NCBI GenBank assembly: GCA_023053575.1
Contig: JAKZAP010000018.1
Span: 6,262,001-6,326,000, forward strand
Direction: 5' to 3'
DNA: 64,000 nucleotides
DNA from: Branchinecta lynchi
Lineage: Eukaryota; Arthropoda; Branchiopoda; Anostraca; Branchinectidae
Below, piece after piece: positions 1 through 11,545 of this stretch. The translations under genes were made by a program, and so were the position numbers. The notes under the pieces were generated by a model. It worked only from the letters and a program-made list of their open reading frames with translations, did no database searches and was not told where the DNA came from. Numbering within the stretch: the first letter of the stretch is position 1; every line of letters begins with the position of its first letter.

Positions 1-765
1 TTTGTTAACAAACAATCAGAATCGAAATCTTACGTATGAATGGAATTTAAATAACTGACTTTAACCGTGACAAATAGACCCGAAACAATTTCAATAAAAT
101 TTAGACGGCGGAGGTCGAAGACCAGCGACCTGGATCATATGAAAGAACTACACCCTATTGACACCTGCAAAATCTGGCCATCGCACTTTTCTCCCTTCAC
201 GACTGGGCCTTCTAGAAATACAACAGTAAAAAAAGCCCCTGGCTTGGAACGCTTTGAAGGATGTACCTGAGATATACACCATTTAAACATGTTAATGCCC
301 CTCATTCTAGACACCTGCTCTCATTTCAGGATTACATCTTACGAGAATGATACTGTAATTTCACAAAGTGGACCCTTGACACCGAATCTGCAAACGGAAT
401 GGAATGGAATACAGCAGACCCAAGAGGTAAAATCCCGAACTAATGAAAGTGGAAGGAACAGGAATGAGACAGAAAACTCATTAGACGGGGAGGATAAGAA
501 ATGCAGACATATAAGACAAACAAGCCCCAGAAATGGGGTTTAGGGATTACTGTTCGTCCGCAGACCGCTTTTCTTCTGACGAAGGGTTTAACGCAGAAAC
601 ACAGTTCGTGTCGAGGGTCAGTCAGGGGTCTAACTCGCTGAGGCGCCATTCCAGTACACCTCGGAGGGGGGGGGGGGGGTAAATATCAATTTTGGGCCCC
701 CGTTTGAGGTTACTCAGAATCAAAGTTTAGTTACTCTTTTTTTTTTAAGGAAGTTTTCGAATATA
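1..765. other. Non-coding, nothing recognised
   Basis: No gene, transposon protein or clear repeat was recognised. A 14-base G run lies at 666-679. The short open frames have no family resemblance. Given the position of the collagen gene this is probably intronic or downstream sequence. Confidence 0.4.
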
Positions 766-1072
766 CCTTAAAGTTTAGCCGAAAAAGGCTGGGATAGGAA
801 AATCTAGTTACCCATCACTTATTGACTTATATTGGCTTAAAGACCCACTGAAAATGCTTTACTTCGTCGTTACGCTATTCACTTTCAAATAGCGGAATTT
901 CAGTGTGATTTGTGGTACCTCTATGCGCTTCTATTTTTTTTGCCTTACGAGAAAGATTTATGATTTTTTTTTTTCAGGCATTAACCAATCTTCACCAAGC
1001 TCACCACTGCCCACTGAAAAGCCGCGTTTGTATTGAGATTAAAATTTCTCGCTTCATAGTAGAATTTACGTT
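766..1072 (-). repeat. RepR copy 1
   Basis: Reverse-complement match to 31576-31878. Shared landmarks are CGTAAATTCTAC, GCGGAAAATTTTAATCTC, AGAGGTACCACAAAT and GGTAACTAG. A third, shorter copy is at 51478-51666. The copies are diverged, and no open frame was recognised. Confidence 0.7.
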
Positions 1073-2735
1073 GTGGAGACGGCCGCAGGTATTATGAACG
1101 TCGTAACTAGAGCAGATAGTGGCAAAAATAATCACTTTGCAGAATCTAATAACTCAGGGTATTCAATTAAATGACGCAGAAATAAGTAGGGTTTTCAGTT
1201 AAACTTTAAAGTAACATCTTTGCTTTTTGAATTCTGAAACCTATGTAGGGACAAAAAATAGTACCAAGACGGAAGATTTTGTGCCCTTTGGAAGTGTAGG
1301 GGGCATCCCCCTCCCAAACGACACCTTTGAGTACTGGCGGTCTGGGGCGGCGGAGGGCGAAGTGGGTGATGTGACGTGTTTATTGGTTCCCATTCTTTAT
1401 CGAATTTTACCGTATTCTTCGTTGTCATTCAAAGTTAAGCGACGTTATAAGAAACATACCTCTACTGCTTTATTTTCACAAATGGCCGCGGTAGCGAGTA
1501 TCCCAGGTCGCTTAGCCCCAGCAGAAATTGGAAAACATGGCAACTGGAAAACATGGCAGCAGGCATACTTTCTGACTCTGTAATGCGATTCATCCAAGAA
1601 TTGTTTGCATTTACTGATAACAAAGAATGAAGAAAATCCCCCCCCTCAAAAAAAAAAAAAAATCCAAAATGAAAACAAGTAAACCAGTAACCGAGCTGCA
1701 AAGGTCGCAGGCTTTTCAATCTACTATCAATAACGCAGCGTTTACAAGTACAGGAAAACTTGAACAGAATCCGATCTTAGTGACAAGATTATGTTTACAC
1801 GTAGAGGAAACAAAAAATATTCAAACCAGAAAATCTGACAAAAATAAGTTCACTAGCCAATAAAAAAGTATTTTGAGAGCATTTGTGACATCAGCACACG
1901 AACGGAATCCTTTCAAGTATACTGGACTTGACGGGATTTCTTGTCCGTGTAAACGCTACACAAAGTACAGTGCGTAGATACTAAGTTGAACGACCTATAA
2001 CAAAGAACCATACCCAAAGTGAAGAAGACCTGTCGTAATGGCTAAAAAAGGCAAGGATCGGCTTGTTTTATGACATAACGGTACTTCGACGAACCGGTCC
2101 AGCGGCGTCGGCTTTATCCGACCTTATAGCCTGTCCATATCCTGTCCACGTGACTACAGACGCGACATGGAAACATAAGGTGTGAAAGCCTTAATAGGCA
2201 ATATATGTATCTATTAATTCACGACGGATTAATGAACTTGGCATACCTCTATACTGAATACTTTTCCCGAGTTTTCCTCGAATCTCGGAACCCTCGAATA
2301 ACAATAATATCAATAACAATCAAAATAATCAAGTTAAAAATAGAAAAGAAACAGAAAAAGTTAAAAAAGAAAAACGCTGGTTTAACTAAACCCTCTGCAC
2401 ATATTTCTGGCGTTGTAAGGTACTCAGGGTAGGGTTGCCACGCCAGTCTCTCATGCCACACTTTACAAAAAAATCACGAAATGAAGAAATTGGTCAGAAA
2501 CATTTGGAAAGTCTTTAGATTTTTTTGAAAACTTGGCGATTTTATGACATTTGTTTCCGAAAATCACCAAAACTAAGTAATATAATGATACAATCAGAAC
2601 AAAAATTAACGAAACTTGATGATAAATTACCACCCGTGGAAACCCTGACGGTACGCCGAAACCCAACCCATCCGCTCTACCCTTCCTACTCCCTCTTTAT
2701 AACAGTTAATCAATACTATTCGAGTTGAAGAAGAC
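1073..2735. other. Non-coding, nothing recognised
   Basis: No supported gene or repeat was recognised. The stretch 2285-2375 is A-rich, and 1648-1661 is an A run. Short open frames here look random. Confidence 0.35.
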
Positions 2736-3343
2736 ACGGTGATGTGATTGCATGTAAGGTAGCGCGTGGCCTTGGGATTTTAAGACGTTTTCAACATTTT
2801 TTACCTCATCATTTTTTAATTCGTTTATATCGTTCTTTGATTGCGCAGTATATAAATTATGGATGCATGATTTGGGCTAGTAATTTTACGTGCAATTTCA
2901 AACGAGTGCAGATTCAGCAAAGTAAAGCAGTGAGACTAATTGATAAGTATGATACGGGAGTTTTAAGTACTGAGCCAATTTTTAGGAAACTGAAGATTTT
3001 GAAGGTAGGTCAATTCTATTATAGAAGTGGGTAAATAAAAATATTCATTCATTCATTCATTAGAGATTTCCAAATTGGTATTTTTGTGTTTCAGAGTCTG
3101 AATGGTTTCGCGCCTGATGTTTTTAGTATTTTTTTTTTTCGTTTTAACTCATTTTATCACGGACATGCTACGAGGCATGCTGGAGACCTGGTAAGTGAGC
3201 CCAGAAGAAAGGTTCGTTCTAGCCATGTGGCACGGCATTCAGGTACGGTGGTCTGGAATACTTTTCCAGACTCAATTCGAGAAGCGGAAAGTGTACCGCA
3301 ACTTAAAACTCGGTTAAAGAAACATCTCCTTGAGGGTAGTTGG
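2736..3343 (+). pseudogene. LINE reverse-transcriptase C-terminal fragment, interrupted
   Basis: The frame from about 2741 reads through ACKVARGLGILRRF, LIRLYRSLIAQYINYG and QIQQSKAVRLI. These are characteristic of the region just after the RT catalytic core in jockey/CR1/L2-type non-LTR retrotransposons. A second part, from about 3086, continues with FQSLNGFAPDVF and ends with VVWNTFPDSIRE plus a basic tail. This matches the usual C-terminal W-N-x-L-P motif. Between them a short segment (about 3018-3060) holds GTGGGTAAATAAAAAT and (ATTC)n, which breaks the frame. No RT active-site YxDD or endonuclease is present, so the copy is 5' truncated and dead. Confidence 0.75.
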
Positions 3344-3589
3344 TGAGTGGAGGGTTTGGAAGACGAGAGAGGACAAATTGACAAATTAATTAATTAATTT
3401 TAAGTTTATTTTAGTGAAGGTTTGATTAGAATATGATAGCAAATGTGTACTGGTTGCGTTTTTCAAGCACGTATGTGCTTTGTATGTAACCGGTCGTCAA
3501 GCCGGAATGAATTTTGTGTTAGTAAAACTGTTGAATCTTGAAATCTTATTCAATTATCGAGTTGGAAGAAAGCTGTCCAAGAAGATGTG

Positions 3590-3995
3590 GGATCAGACGA
3601 TATGATATAGTGTCCACAATTCCCCCTCCACAAGCTTACAGCATGCTGATAAAATCTTGTTCACAACGGCTCTCGTCCCCCCCCCCCCCCACATTCCAGC
3701 AAGACAGTGTTGCAAACTTGCAGCTTCAGTCAGGGTCATAGACGGGTACAATCTGGGATCAGAACAAAAATGACGGATAACCTTTTGACATTCCATTTTT
3801 TCTCTATTTTCTCATTGGCCAAAGAATTTTGGGTGAGCTACCACTGGTCTCACACAATCAGACGTCCATAATTCCCCTTCTATAAGCTTATAATGATATA
3901 CTGATAAAATCTTGCTCACTACAGCTCTTGCTTCTAAATGCCCCTCCCCTCCCCCATTTCCACCTAGACGTTATTGCAAACCTGCAGCTTTGGAC
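3590..3995 (+). repeat. Tandem duplication, unit about 255 bp
   Basis: The segment 3605-3722 (TCCACAATTCCCC, AAGCTTA, CTGATAAAATCTTG, TTGCAAACTTGCAGCTT) recurs in diverged form at 3865-3992. Each contains a C-rich tract. That of the first is a pure run of 14 C (3677-3690). Function unknown. Confidence 0.65.
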
Positions 3996-4129
3996 GGGCT
4001 TATAATACATCTGTGACTGAAGTGCGCTTCAGAAGGAAAATATAAATACGGCTACTGTTGGGGATCCAGAAAATAGCGAGGAATAACCTGTGGTAGCCTA
4101 TTTCCACGCCGTTTATATTAGATGGTATA

Positions 4130-4132
<3 letters not shown>

Positions 4133-4160
<28 letters not shown>
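4133..4160 (+). repeat. Homopolymer T tract (28 bp)
   Basis: This is an uninterrupted T run in non-coding sequence. It could be the reverse-strand poly-A tail of a retroposed copy, but no body sequence was recognised next to it. Confidence 0.9.
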
Positions 4161-4309
4161 GGAAAACCTGCTATCTGATCCTACGAGACGAAGGGCACTT
4201 GACATACCTGTGCTGATTTGGCACACCCGGCATTACTGTTAAGGTACCTCGAAACTGATAAAAAAAAAAGCTTTTACCGAGCGGCCGTTACGTCACTATA
4301 AAAATATTT

Positions 4310-4447
4310 GATGGTGCAAAACGGATAATATGATTCACAGTCAGCTTGGGCTGAAGCCAGTGTTGGTCACCAAAAGTAACTTCGTACACCCTGGAAAGTA
4401 ACTGGTGCAAAACGGATAATATGATTCGCAGTCAGCTTGGGCTGAAG
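4310..4447 (+). repeat. Duplicated RepD half-elements
   Basis: The block from GGTGCAAAACGGATAATATG through CAGTCAGCTTGGGCTGAAG to GTTGGTCACCAAAAG occurs twice, near 4313 and near 4407. Both contain the RepD consensus and lead into the inverted-repeat element that follows. Confidence 0.75.
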
Positions 4448-4681
4448 CCAGGGTTGGTCACCAAAAGTAACTTCGTACACCCTGGAAAGTAACCGAAAAG
4501 TATCTCAAAGTAACCCAATGTAACCTAATGTAACCCAATGCAATGTAACCCAAAGTAACCCAATGTAACCAAAAGTAACCCAAAGTAACCCAATGTAACC
4601 AAAAGTAACCCAAATAACCCTGAGTAACCCAACGTATCCTGAAGCAACTCGTACACCCTGGTTCTTGGTGACCAACCCTGG
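4448..4681. mobile_element. Inverted-repeat MITE with internal AAGTAACCC tandem array
   Basis: The left end CCAGGGTTGGTCACCAA is inverted at the right end as TTGGTGACCAACCCTGG. Just inside, CGTACACCCTGG is present on both sides. The interior (4496-4640) is a degenerate 8-10 bp tandem repeat built on AAGTAACCC and AATGTAACC. The element sits inside the RepD sequence GGGCTGAAG, which resumes at 4681. No coding capacity. Confidence 0.75.
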
Positions 4682-5197
4682 GGCTGAAGGACTGTCTTTC
4701 ACTACAAAAATCTTACGCAGCTTATAGATTCTGCATAAATCCTGAGTCTAATTTTTCGAATTAAGTAACGAAGCATCAAACAGCGTAAAACGAAATCAGC
4801 TAAAATATAATATTTACCATTTTTTCTAGGAGAGATCTGGGATTTGAGTTGATTTTGCAGTCTAATGTTTTAATCTTCCATCTGATTTTAACTCCCCGAA
4901 TTAGGAATAAAAATCTCCGAATTTGGTAATGCACAACTATCAAAGTCTGATGTAGGAGAGACTTTTTACAGAATTGTGGATTGAGCGTGTGGCACACAAT
5001 TCTTTTTCCGTGACACACAATTTTGGGGTCCAAGTTTGCCCCAGAAAAACAGCTTTAGTGCTGAATGTGGCGTTTCTTGACTCAATCACTCAACCCCCGT
5101 TATTTTACTGGCAAGCTCTTTACCAGTCTCGAAAAAAAAACAAAGAAAAATAGGCGAAACTGGGGTTTTTAAAGGCCAACGAATGTACTGAAATAAC

Positions 5198-5756
5198 AAG
5201 ACCAAAGGTATCGATGGGATCCCAAAAATTCAATATCTGGTCCAGACAACTGGGTCTTGTCTTAGCCAGATCCAGTCATCGCCAGACTCCTTGAACGTTT
5301 CTACAATTAAAATTCAGAAACAGATTAAGGCCAAATAGCTAGTCATCTGAGAAAACCAAGTTCAGATATGGATTCAGCATGTGTGTTTACCCCTATAAGT
5401 CATATCTGTTTTGACGAAAACTTTCTGCCACTTCTGCCAATTTCCTGGTTTCAGCACCATCGTGTTCAGCATGTCTTCTTACCCTATAATCGACTATCAA
5501 ATCAGCTGTTTCAAAATATTTTGTTTGCCTCTTAATTTGATCCCCCTCCCCCACCCCTAAATGTAGGGCTACAAAGCCCATCTACGAACTTGACTGGTCC
5601 GACGACCCAACGAATCCTCACACCATGTTTCATCAAAATATCTCATTCCCTTCGAGAGTTATCGTGCTTACAGACAAACAGACGGACGGACGGACAGACG
5701 TACAACTTTTGCGATGTCATAGGTATCCCTCCACTTACGTTTTGGGATCCCAAAAA
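5198..5756 (+). mobile_element. RepA copy 1 (short form)
   Basis: It starts with AAGACCAAAGGTATCGATGG and GATCCCAAAAATTC. It ends with the microsatellite GACGGACGGACGGACAGACG, then ACTTTTGCGATGTCATAGG and GTTTTGGGATCCCAAAA. The 137-bp tandem core found in the other copies has collapsed to a junction near 5452. Pearl- and HINE-type Helitron relatives have a similar order: unique left part, tandem core, ACGG microsatellite and conserved right flank. Assignment to Helitrons is inference. Confidence 0.75.
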
Positions 5757-6840
5757 AGCGAATATTTCGGGAGGACAACCGCCTCCCTTCTTCAGCGCAG
5801 ACGGAACTTTCGAGGAAAAACGCCAAAACGTGGTTGAAGATCGACAAACGAGAAAACTAAAACAAAACGGGAAACCAACAACCAAACGAAAATGAAAACC
5901 AAAACTGGAAGAATTCAAAAGCCTAAATTAAACGACGAGCCACTCACCAATACTTGCGAATAACAATTACAACACTGTCCTCGCTCAGTACTAGCTTCCT
6001 TTCGTCTCGAGCTTCCGGTTCATAGGTCCCTTTCTTTCTTTCCGGTTCAGAAGACGCAGATTTGCCGGAAGATTACTGCGAAGGAACTTGTTGCAGAAGG
6101 ATTTCTAGACGGTGGAGTTATTCATGAAGTTCGAATCTTGGAACGAAGGGGACCAAAGAACTTTATATACAGGGGGCTTCCACGAAGGAGATAAAGCAGT
6201 AGGAGTTAAAGCTTAACTGAAGGGTTTCTTCTCTAGAAAGAAGCCAGTCTACACAGTCTGTTGATTCTGATGCCTTAGGATATTCAGGCATAGGATCTCC
6301 AGACATTTCTACCGCCTTTTCCGTCAACCGTCCTATTGCCCCGAGCCACCGAATGGATGAAATGATTGCATATATTTAGTGAAGAATAGTCCTGTGTTAG
6401 TGTAATTTTAATATGTGACGTGTAATATCACGAATTAAATAAATTGATTGATTGATCGATAGAACCATTATTTATTTGTTTTTTTATCGGTGCAAATAAA
6501 CACATCAGCAGTCTGGACGCACCCATAACAGTAGTATTGGTCGATTTCGATATCTGTAACGATACATCACAAATCGAACCAAGTATCGACATAACAAATA
6601 ATAATTGAAAGTTACCTAATTATTGCAAAAATCCCAAAAAAATCAATTATTATATATATCCCGACATGTTTTTCGTTAACAAGTCTTATATTTTTTTATT
6701 TTTTTCACGAAAATTTACACAAAATGCTATTTGACGATAATTTTCTTTACAAAAGTTCAGCGACACGAGATGTACATGAGAGCGAAAAATGGTACCAAAA
6801 TATCGATATCAATATATCGTTTAGCGAGTATCGAAAGCAA
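5757..6840. other. Non-coding; LINE-like 3' tail near 6445
   Basis: No gene was recognised. At 6420-6462 an AATTAAATAAA signal followed by (TTGA)n looks like the 3' end of a non-LTR element. The 450 bp before it may be its degraded 3' part, but no protein motif could be read. Confidence 0.35.
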
Positions 6841-6870
6841 GGCCGTATCCAGGGGGCGCTTAGGGGGTTG

Positions 6871-6904
<34 letters not shown>

Positions 6905-7029
6905 AAACGTACAAAAATAGTCATTTTTATAGGCTTTTCCCTCTGATCCATGTGCTTTTTTTACTTTTTTGTCCGACCAGCAGGCAAACCCCCCCCCCCC
7001 CCCGAAATAAATTCCTGGATACGGGCCTG
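6841..7029. mobile_element. MITE with GTATCCAGG / CCTGGATAC ends, copy 1
   Basis: Ends GGCCGTATCCAGG and CCTGGATACGGGCC are inverted repeats. The interior is shared with 57386-57566: GGGTTGACCCCC, CGAAACGTACAAAAAT, TAGGCTTTTCCCTCTGATCC. Two internal C runs of 32 (6872-6903) and 15 (6989-7003) bases are present. Confidence 0.8.
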
Positions 7030-8730
7030 ATCGTAAGTTAGAATATCTATATATCGAAAAATTCAAATATCGCCCAACACTACGTAACAGCACACATAGA
7101 CATCTATCTTTGGACGTTGCAATGTTTCGCCTGGACAAGGTAGTGCCATTGTTGCTCACTAGGCGTTGTCGTGTAACCCATACACGATGTCTCTGGCCCA
7201 GACGTAACCAATTGTTCATATAACAGTAAGCTACTCGGGAATGAGGTAAACGAAAGGAACAAAGGATTTTCGGAGACATTACTAACTGCTAATTATTGCA
7301 CTGCTAATTATTTAACATGATTCAACTCATGAACAAAAATAAGAACTTCGGCATCACCGAGTCGCATCCAAGTGTACGCATGTATGTGCGTTTTTTTTTG
7401 TATTTATAGTACTTTCGTAAGTAAAATATTGCTGGCATCACAGCATAACACAAGTATTATGCGTTATTTCAAATTGATCCAGTGGAAAGCCTACTAGAAA
7501 TTGAGCGGCGAGCGTGTAGACAGTCGCATACATCAAAGTCAAGATGCTTGCTTATTTTAGTTTGTTGATATGTCTATCTATATTTTCTTTTTCCTTCGTT
7601 TTCCACTTTTTTGTTGTATTTTGGGTTTATAATAAAAAAGAAAGAAAATAGGCAGTTAGTTTAATAGTTGAAAAACAGTCGGAGACCCAGAAGCCTGCAG
7701 ATTTGGAAGAATCCCTACACCTACACCACGGGTTTTCGCCCCGGACCCCTCATAGTTACCCTTCTTTTGCCGGTAAATTACTGCTAATACAAAGGGGAAC
7801 AAGGAAAGTAGATACAGATTCTACTTCCGCATTTCGCAAAATGAAATCTTCCCAGGAATATACTAGCCTCTCTCAGACTAATTAGGCTAGGCTTAAAATC
7901 CAAACTTCAAACAATGATCAAGGGCTTCTCGCAAAAGATATTTTTCCTCCATCACTTTCCGTGTGATCAATATAATCGAGTGATTTCAAATTTCCAGGCG
8001 AAATGGAACCATCCCTGGCTTAACACAGTTCTATACTTCTTGAGTGTGTGACCGTTCTGTATAATGTAGGCCTACATGTGTATAATATATATATGCTTTG
8101 CCATATATTTTTTTCTTTCATTTTTCTTCTTTTTTCTTTACTCCGTTTTGTTCTGAGTGAAGAATGCGTGTACTAAATAAAACACTTACGTACTTACTTA
8201 CATGTATCAGATGTAGCGTTTTCTAATTATTTTAAATGTTTTTTTCTTTCGGTAATTTATTCACTGTTTTTGTCTTACAGAACTGGGCAATAAACAAGGA
8301 CATTCAGTCATTCAGGACGGGGTGATACAAAATGAAAGAATTTTGATACGTGACAAAGCTACCTAAACCGGAGAAATTCCCGAAGCTTTTCTAACGCTAT
8401 TTCTACGGATCTGGATCCATGAGCGAGACGGTGTGTTTGTTTCGAAGGGGGAAATTCCCGGTCCCCCGCTTGGCACGTGAACTAGCCCATATGTGGAATT
8501 GTTTGAAAGGAAGGTCCCGGACCCGGATCCGTCTGCTCGCCCGGCCGTCATTCTATTTCGTAGCTCTGCAAGGCCGAGATTCTCAGATTCTTTCGTTAAT
8601 GTAATAAACAATGCGTGAATAATTAGTAAGGCATATTTACCAGATTTTTACACTTTGTATAGCCCACACTTTCATTGTGCCGTGCTGACACTTTCCGAAC
8701 CGATATTTTGGATTTCTTTCACTTTTAAGG
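7030..8730. other. Non-coding, nothing firmly recognised
   Basis: Only short random open frames are seen. AT-rich tracts near 7560-7650 and 8050-8190 precede AATAAA-like sites and could be degraded retroposon ends. No family could be named. Confidence 0.3.
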
Positions 8731-8734
8731 GGTG

Positions 8735-9575
8735 GTTGACAAAATCACGACGCTCTTTTTGCCCACTCTCACAATGCTCACGCTCAGAATGCCCACGATT
8801 AAAATGCCCACGGTTCAAAATGCCCACGATTAAAATGCCCACGACTCAAAATGCCCACGACTCAAAATGCCCACGACCACGAAATGCCGGCGGCCTAAAA
8901 TCCTGACAGTTCAAAGTGGTCACAGGGGAGGCTAATATCGTCCTAGTTTACAATTGTCCGACGGCCGAAACTTTCCACAGGGAATGCCAAAATCATCCCG
9001 GGACAGCGGACGGACGGACCACGAGCCACGTTGAGGCCTGGCACCGAGTCCTCAACAGACGAATTACAGCCGGACCACGTTTATTTCGACTTCTGCGAGA
9101 AGTTTAGACCATCCAAGACGAGATGGAATCAGACCTCCTCCAGATCGGCGCTGGAGCCGACTTCAGACGAAGGAACCGAAGAATGGTCCGGAAAGACCAG
9201 CAAATTCAAACGCTTAAAGAGACGTTCCAAGGGGGCTCAGTATCAGTCAGAAGCTTTCTCAAGAAAGCACAGCGCTTTTGCGGCATATAACCACGACGCA
9301 ATAGGCTACACATGTTTCTTGTAAATAATAATAAACCAGTGTTATATTATAATTGAGATTATACAAGTTCATCAAACGATTATCGTCATTCTGATACTCG
9401 GTCTACTCCTCCCGTCACTCAATCATGCCTAATTACGGTCTGAAAACCTCAAATTTATCCAACCGTGGGCATTTTGAGCCGCGGGCATTTCGAGTAGTTG
9501 TCATTTTTAGTGGGCATTTTGAGTCGTGGACATCATGATCGTCGGCATTTTGAGTGTTAGCCTTTTTAAGAGCCT
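8735..9575 (+). mobile_element. MULE-like DNA transposon remnant with inverted subrepeats
   Basis: The left side (8760-8890) is a tandem of AAAATGCCCACGACTC-like 15-20 bp units. The right side (9463-9560) has the same unit inverted (GTGGGCATTTTGAGTCG). The two arrays flank a transposase relic. Long, internally repetitive terminal inverted repeats around a MULE-type transposase fit a Mutator-like element. Confidence 0.65.
8997..9290 (+). pseudogene. MULE-type transposase C-terminal fragment
   Basis: Reading in the frame of 8997, the sequence contains TTSHVEAWHRVLNRRI and PRLFRLLREV, a TAG stop at 9105-9107, and then an in-frame continuation of 60 codons with DEMESDLLQIGAG, RRRNRRMVRKDQQIQTL and FLKKAQRFCG before TAA. 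N/T-S/N-HVE-WH-LN followed by a P-x-x-F-x-L segment is typical of the C-terminus of MULE/FLYWCH-associated transposases in invertebrates. The DDE core is absent and one in-frame stop is present, so it is non-functional. Confidence 0.65.
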
Positions 9576-9579
9576 TATG

Positions 9580-11363
9580 CTCGAAATTGGTTTTTAAACT
9601 GGATTTAAAGTGGTAATGTCTGATGCCTGAAATGTTGTCTGGTCGTGACCACGTACCCAACAGAGGGTGGGTTGGTATGAAACAGAAGTTTAAGATGGGA
9701 CAAAGATCAAGAACACAACGTTTGATACAGATTTTAAGGTCCAATGGATCGGTGTTGCTCCGTGTTGTGGATACTATTTAGACCTAACAACAAGTTTGTC
9801 TTTACCTCACCAGAAAATGCATTCTTTTCGCGTTTATTTATCAATGTATAGACTCTCCCTAGATGCCATTTTATTCAACCACCGCATAGAGCTGTTTACC
9901 GTTTTATTTAAAAGCTGTAGTCGTAGTCGTATTAACTGTCGGACAATTTCCCTGATTCATGACAGAATCTTTTTTCATTTTGGGATTTCTGTCGAGATAG
10001 AGCGAATGGAATGAAAAACATTCGTCTATTCTTACTCGACTCGCTCTAAAAGAAAACACCTTCTGCAATCACGTCATTATACATAAAGGAAAAAACCGAA
10101 CGCGGCTCCGGTTTAGTAGGTAACAAGCACTTTAACAACTGAAATGCCAAATCATTCAACACCTTCATGGTATCCATATAGTACGCTAAGTGACCGCAAT
10201 ACTAACGCTAAGTGGTACTGCCAAATGCAAATTTCTACCACATCGAAATTCGGTCACGCAATATTGCAACATACCAGTTTGTACAGCTATTTTCGGACAG
10301 CTCGCAAAAGTGATTACCATCCCGCCATCGTTCGATGGAATTTTCGCTCCTTAAAGGACTAAGGTGAATAAATATTCTTTCAGCCCAAGCTGACTGCGAA
10401 TCATAAAGCTAAACGGATACTTCTGACGTATCCGTTTAGCACAGACAATTAAGACTAACCTGACCTCTTTTAATCCTGACATTCCTTGAGTACACATAGT
10501 TGTTTTTGTTTTGTTCTTTATTTTTTTTGAGGGGGGGCTTAAATTATACTGTAAGAAGTTTAGCAACATTTAACGTATTGATGCGCATCCGTGGGTTAAA
10601 TGTTATAATGTGTATTATTACTATTTTTATAATTTTGTAATTAGGCTACTTCTAGAAATTTTGTCAGTTCTTATTATTTTTGTTTATAATTCTCATATCC
10701 GTATTATAGTGTGTTGCTGCTAATTATGTTTTTTGTTGTCATTTGAAGATTTATATGGCCCTTGTGGCGTTTAATTAGTTAAATAAATAAATAAATATAT
10801 GAAGGATGCCTAGAATTATGTTATGATGATGATGACGACTAGATTTTATTTACCGGCTAGACAAAAAGAAAAGGAAAAAAATTACACTGAGCTTTCAAAA
10901 AATATCAAATCTTATAAAAAACCATCAAATATCTTATAAAAAAAATAACCATAAAAAAAGAAAAGCGACTAACACAAGTCCAAAACAGATGGTCTGCCAT
11001 GTCTCCCGAAATGGATAATAATACTTTGACGCTTCGCATGTCCTTATTTGTGTAAGAGTTGTTGACGGACCGTGAACCTTCGGCAAACTTTTCGTAGCGC
11101 GACTTTCAAAACTCGGCTAGACCCAAAACGCGCTAAAAGTAGTAGGTACAAAACGAAACAATGGCGAAAGACGGGGATTTCAGGATCTTATATCCCGTAA
11201 GGGTGCTAAGGATAAGACAAAAGGCAGAATAAGCAAGAGGGGTCCTTTAACAACTGAGTTCAATCAGACCCAAGGAGCAATAAGCGAAAAGTGAAGGAGA
11301 AAACTGAAGAAGTTCAATTAAGATCACAAGTAACAGAGGAGCATGCGAGAAAAAAATGTTTAC
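9580..11363. other. Probable collagen intron sequence, downstream side
   Basis: A RepD half-copy lies at 10374-10440. It is followed by a 12-bp perfect stem, CTAAACGGATAC / GTATCCGTTTAG, at about 10411-10441. At 10775-10800 a (AAAT)n tail looks like a LINE 3' end. Otherwise nothing was recognised, and the expected next COLFI exon is not visible. Confidence 0.4.
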
Positions 11364-11545
11364 CGTCTGGTAACTTCGGGTGTCCGAAGTAAAGATCCTT
11401 GCACGACCTGGCAGGGTTTTCCTTCGTTCCGATTGGCTTCTTCAGTCGGTCAAGGTTGCTTCTCATGGAATAAATTTCCTTGTAGACCTCCTCCAGTTTC
11501 TCATCTATCTGCTCCTTGTCCATACTCGGCAATGTGCCAGCCTCC
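11364..11545 (-). CDS. Collagen C-propeptide exon (coiled coil and first COLFI cysteine)
   Basis: This exon of 182 nt starts with one base that completes the Gly codon of the junction exon, encodes 60 codons and ends in phase 1 (donor GTAAAC). About residues 7-37 form an amphipathic helix with hydrophobic heptad spacing (IDEKLEEVYKEIYSMRSNL), which nucleates trimers in procollagens. Then come GTKENPARSCKDL and YFGHPKLPDG. These match the conserved start of the fibrillar C-propeptide, where vertebrate chains have NPARTCRDL and a HPDWKSGEY-type sequence. The cysteine is the first of the COLFI domain. The next exon should start with a tyrosine/tryptophan-rich WIDPN-type motif. None was recognised between here and position 1. 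Confidence 0.93.

Noticed and set aside
4496..4640. Possible interstitial telomere repeat
   Set aside because: The unit is a variable AAGTAACCC/AATGTAACC of 8-10 bp, not a clean TTAGGG-type hexamer, and it is enclosed by MITE ends.
5625..5837. Frame rich in TDGRTDG-like words
   Set aside because: It is produced by translation of the GACG microsatellite in RepA. Similar frames at 26321, 36362 and 58386 have the same cause.
6860..7279. Glycine-rich 139-codon minus-strand frame
   Set aside because: The glycine runs are translations of the C homopolymers in the MITE at 6841-7029, and the remainder has no family resemblance.
8363..8611. Minus-strand frame with a W-I-Q-I word considered as the next COLFI exon
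   Set aside because: It lacks the conserved cysteines and DPN motif, and no acceptor in the required phase leads into it.
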